Assembly (NCBI RefSeq): GCF_003863365.1 | Contig: NZ_RQXT01000008.1 | Coordinates: 115,380-179,379, forward strand | DNA length: 64,000 nt | Direction: 5' to 3' | Source: Mesorhizobium tamadayense | GTDB lineage: Bacteria > Pseudomonadota > Alphaproteobacteria > Rhizobiales > Rhizobiaceae | In this document: in pieces, positions 61,573-64,000 of the stretch | Layout of the letters: each line of letters starts with the position of its first letter | How positions within the stretch are numbered: position 1 is the stretch's first letter | Notes under the pieces: model-generated | The model's input: the letters and a program-made list of their open reading frames with translations, nothing else | The model's database searches: none | What the model was told of the DNA's origin: nothing | Program-made: the position numbers and the translations under genes

Positions 61573-62866
61573 ACCCACCCTCCCTTATTGGAAGCTAGAC
61601 GATCCGCGCGGGCTGCTTGGCCAGACGCGAGCCGTTGCATTGATGCGCAGCGACAACCGCGCGTCATACAAGCACCTGGCCCTTATCGAGTTTCATTGGG
61701 GATGGGCTAATCAGAAATACGACTGGACATCGCTTGCCAGCGTCCGCCGGATGCATTCGGTACTGACGGAGCGCAACCCGCTCGGCCTGCCGGGTATGAC
61801 GACTCGGCACATCAACAGCGGCAACCGCGATCTGTGCGAATGGGGCTGGCTGTTTGAGTTGGACAAGGGCAGCGGTCGTAATGCGAGCCGCTTCCTGCCC
61901 AACTATACCGTCTTCCAAATCGCGGCCACCGGCAACTTTAGTAAATTCTTAAATGGCGAAATTTCCTGTAGCGTATCCCGTGCAGGTACACACAACGGGT
62001 ATGAGATTTTGTGTATCCCCTATGGGGACACAGATGCGTGTACCTACGAGGTAAACGCTAATCGCTTTAGCGTGTCCCCTGTGGGTAACAAAGACTCTCT
62101 TACTGGGACCGGCCTACAGGCCGTGTCTACAGAAAGAGATATTGAACCCGCCACGCCTACGGCGCCGCACGCACCGCCCGCTATCGCGGCGGATGCGGCG
62201 GGATCGGCGGGAGACGGCGAGCGAGACTGGTTCGAAGAGCTATGGCGTGCCTACGGCTACAAGCGCGGCAAGACCGAGGCCAGACGCGCCTATGCCAAGC
62301 TTGCGCCCGATGCTGATCTACATGCAGAGATGGTTGCTTCGGCAGTGTCCTGGCGAGAGACATGGGCGGCACAGGACAAGCCGGACGCGCCGCGGTTCAC
62401 GCTGGCAAAATGGATTGAGCGCGAAGAATACGAGTGCGAACCGCCGACCGCTTACAGGCCGAAAGAGCGGAAGGACAGGCCGAAGAAGCCCGCTGTTGCC
62501 GACAATGACAACGCCGAGGTCGAGTGGGTTGGAGATGTATCCGCCTTCGTGCCAGCAGGGCGCCATGTAATCAGGATCAAGGATGCCTGGTATCATGTCG
62601 ACGGCGACAATCATGAGGCGACTCTAGTCTTCGATGTCGATGACCAAAACATTGTCCTGACCGATGTCGAACATTGCTTCTTTGTGCAGCACCAAAACGA
62701 GAATGTGCAGATCAAGGGTCAAAAGCACCTCAATGACGCGTGCCGTTCGGCAGGCATCGCCGATATCGAGGACATGGAACAGTTCATAGGAAAAGACGTC
62801 GAGGTGATCGTCGGCAAGGACGGCAGCATTCGTTACATTCCGGTTTGGGATCGGAAAGCAGCGTGA
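61559..62866 (+). CDS. Phage replication-type protein with DUF669-like C-terminus
   Basis: A 435-residue protein. The N-terminal ~130 residues resemble a winged-helix replication domain (NRASYKHLALIEFHWGWANQKYDW). The middle WFEELWRAYGYKRGKTEARRAYAKLAPDADLH is the motif of phage replication/helicase-loader proteins. The C-terminal ~100 residues (VIRIKDAWYHVDGDNHEATLVFDVDD, KHLNDACRSAGIADIEDMEQF) resemble the DUF669 single-strand-binding family. A DNA replication or recombination role is likely; the exact function is not known. Around codons 130-185 base use is less GC-rich than nearby. Confidence 0.7.
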   Translation: MSEAKPTLPYWKLDDPRGLLGQTRAVALMRSDNRASYKHLALIEFHWGWANQKYDWTSLASVRRMHSVLTERNPLGLPGMTTRHINSGNRDLCEWGWLFELDKGSGRNASRFLPNYTVFQIAATGNFSKFLNGEISCSVSRAGTHNGYEILCIPYGDTDACTYEVNANRFSVSPVGNKDSLTGTGLQAVSTERDIEPATPTAPHAPPAIAADAAGSAGDGERDWFEELWRAYGYKRGKTEARRAYAKLAPDADLHAEMVASAVSWRETWAAQDKPDAPRFTLAKWIEREEYECEPPTAYRPKERKDRPKKPAVADNDNAEVEWVGDVSAFVPAGRHVIRIKDAWYHVDGDNHEATLVFDVDDQNIVLTDVEHCFFVQHQNENVQIKGQKHLNDACRSAGIADIEDMEQFIGKDVEVIVGKDGSIRYIPVWDRKAA

Positions 62867-62883
62867 GCGCATAGCTGTCTTAA

Positions 62884-62925
62884 GAAAAAATCGCCCGCAA
62901 ATACCATATTTGGTGTTTGCGGGCG
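62884..62925 (-). terminator. Strong Rho-independent terminator on the minus strand, no visible gene
   Basis: A 15-base stem CGCCCGCAAATACCA / TGGTGTTTGCGGGCG with one wobble and a four-base loop, followed on the minus strand by ATTTTTTCTT. On the plus strand there is no U-tract. No minus-strand gene precedes it. Confidence 0.8.
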
Positions 62926-63004
62926 CGCTCGACGCTAGATACTGCACACATACGCTAGACCGGCCTAAGCCGGCAAAACCAAACACAGGATATAGGGAAC
63001 ACCC

Positions 63005-63781
63005 ATGAAAAAGGATGTGCCGGTTTTTGACCGGGCGCAAGAACTGCCTCGCTTTCTAGACGATCGTGGCGAGGGAGAATGGAACCATCGGACGACAGTC
63101 AAGGTCCGCGGCAAGCCGGTCTTCACGATGGCTGACGGCCCGACGATAGAGTGGCGCCAGGCGGCACAGGCGCGGCGTCTGACCTCGAATCGATATCGCG
63201 GCCAACTGGTCGCTGATAATCAGAACTGGCCGCTGGGCAAACTGCTACGGGCCGAGGGCGAGGACTATCTGCTGAAGGTCGCGGAGCGCTATCGCGACAT
63301 GCACGATGCAGCCACGGCGCCGCATGATCTGGTCGGCCAGGATATGGCCGACAATGTGTATCTTATGGCCGACTTGAGGCTGGACGAGTCCACCGGCGAC
63401 CTGACCGACAAAGGCGTTAAGAAGGTGGCTGGCCGAAAGGCGCGGCTCGACATTCCGGCCACGCGCGCTGTTGCGGCCGACCCCGACAAGACAAAGCGAC
63501 GGGCGAAGCCTATCCCGAAGCAGTGGAACGGGGATTGGCCGCTCCTGCACCACATTGACTCGACCCGCGAACTTGCGGCGGCACGATCTGCGCTCGGCTG
63601 GCTAAGGGAGGCATTCGAGGCAGCGGTCTGCCATGGCGAGACGCTGGAAACTATTGGCCGGGACCATGGCGTCGGCAACCCGAAGGGCGCGGCTGGTGGC
63701 GGTCGAGCGCTGGTGTTTCTTGGTCTGCAAGCCATGAACGAGTTCTGGCTTAAGCCTGCACGGCGAGCGGCTGCGGCATAG
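63005..63781 (+). CDS. Hypothetical element protein
   Basis: A 258-residue protein of unknown family. The N-terminal half is basic and polar (EWRQAAQARRLTSNRYRGQLVADNQNWPLGKLL). The C-terminal 60 residues (ARSALGWLREAFEAAVCHGETLETIGRDHGVGNPKGAAGGG) may form a helix-turn-helix. Position after the replication-type gene suggests a regulator of element functions. ATG 63005 follows a short spacer with TAGGGAA. I do not assign a function. Confidence 0.6.
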   Translation: MKKDVPVFDRAQELPRFLDDRGEGEWNHRTTVKVRGKPVFTMADGPTIEWRQAAQARRLTSNRYRGQLVADNQNWPLGKLLRAEGEDYLLKVAERYRDMHDAATAPHDLVGQDMADNVYLMADLRLDESTGDLTDKGVKKVAGRKARLDIPATRAVAADPDKTKRRAKPIPKQWNGDWPLLHHIDSTRELAAARSALGWLREAFEAAVCHGETLETIGRDHGVGNPKGAAGGGRALVFLGLQAMNEFWLKPARRAAAA

Positions 63782-64000
63782 GTCGTACCCCAATTCCTTA
63801 CCCCGTTGGGTAGGGAGGGAGATATTACAGTTTCAGGTCACTTGCTGGCCTGACGGTGGCAGCGCCTGAGGGTTGCAGCCACCGACAATTCTACAGATAG
63901 GCGGGGTTATCCTGCGGCGCGGCCAGCGTCGTTCAAGCACGGGCGCGGCCCGCCACCAGTTCATGGACATCCGCGCACGTGCGTCTGGCAAGCCTTGCCG

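Larger units (their letters stand above)
59400..64000. mobile_element. Left end of an integrated element (prophage or ICE-like) at dusA
   Basis: The integrase is head-to-head with dusA, whose first codons look remodelled. It is followed by an AlpA/Xis-like gene, small orphan genes and a replication-type protein, all on + and tightly packed. Base composition is less GC-rich than the chromosome in places (around 60750-61250 and 61900-62150). The 5' end of dusA is a known attachment site for a specific integrase group. The left boundary is approximate and the right end is outside the window. The last 219 bases (63782-64000) show no gene I can support. Confidence 0.78.

Noticed and set aside
1..64000. 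CRISPR array, rRNA genes, insertion sequences with transposase
   Set aside because: No regularly spaced direct repeats, no rRNA sequence and no transposase motif were seen; the mobile signals are the two tyrosine recombinases and the short palindromes.

Overview
The window looks like a chromosomal segment of a rhizobial alphaproteobacterium, most likely Mesorhizobium or a close relative. The DNA is GC-rich. It carries rhizobial markers: a phosphatidylcholine synthase of the Pcs type, an IalB-family protein, FrcA/FrcC/FrcB-like sugar transport genes, a BacA/ExsE-related transporter, a PdhS/DivJ-like kinase and a short AATTCC-ended palindromic repeat of a kind I associate with Mesorhizobium genomes. 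This is inference from gene content; no 16S rRNA gene is present.

Layout. 0-10 kb: an ABC ATPase cut by the window edge, a compact operon DUF2182-DUF1326-pcs-qor, a UbiH-type hydroxylase, hspQ, ialB, a YejA-like binding protein and an FrnE-like oxidoreductase. 10-21 kb: a fused permease/ATPase of the SbmA/BacA-like class, a truncated mgtE remnant abutting gor, rpiA with a coupled DUF2059 gene, gph, tRNA-Val(CAC) beside a decayed tyrosine recombinase, then a sugar ABC operon with an SDR. 34.8-59.4 kb: mostly core and conserved genes. These are an L,D-transpeptidase, TetR/SDR and MarR/hydrolase divergent pairs, moaA, mobA and mobB, a polar amino acid ABC operon without its ATPase, a frameshifted beta-hydroxyacid dehydrogenase, repair enzymes, a PdhS/DivJ-like kinase, cobT and dusA. 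59.4-64 kb: the left end of an integrated element whose integrase lies head-to-head with dusA.

The most unusual part is 21.7-34.4 kb. It encodes a ComEC-like metallo-beta-lactamase protein, a 1,223-residue fusion of a subtilisin-type serine protease with an HExxH zinc-protease-like domain, a Crp/Fnr regulator with cyclic-nucleotide-binding residues, a 1,426-residue fusion of cytochrome P450, membrane segments and a DyP-type peroxidase, and a class III adenylate/guanylate cyclase with TolB-like and TPR regions. Two perfect TGTGA-N6-TCACA sites lie upstream of the protease operon and of the P450-DyP gene. I infer a self-contained module in which the cyclase makes a cyclic nucleotide, the Crp protein senses it, and the fused oxidative and proteolytic enzymes are the output. 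The biological role is unknown; stress response, degradation of a specific substrate, or a conflict/defence role are all open.
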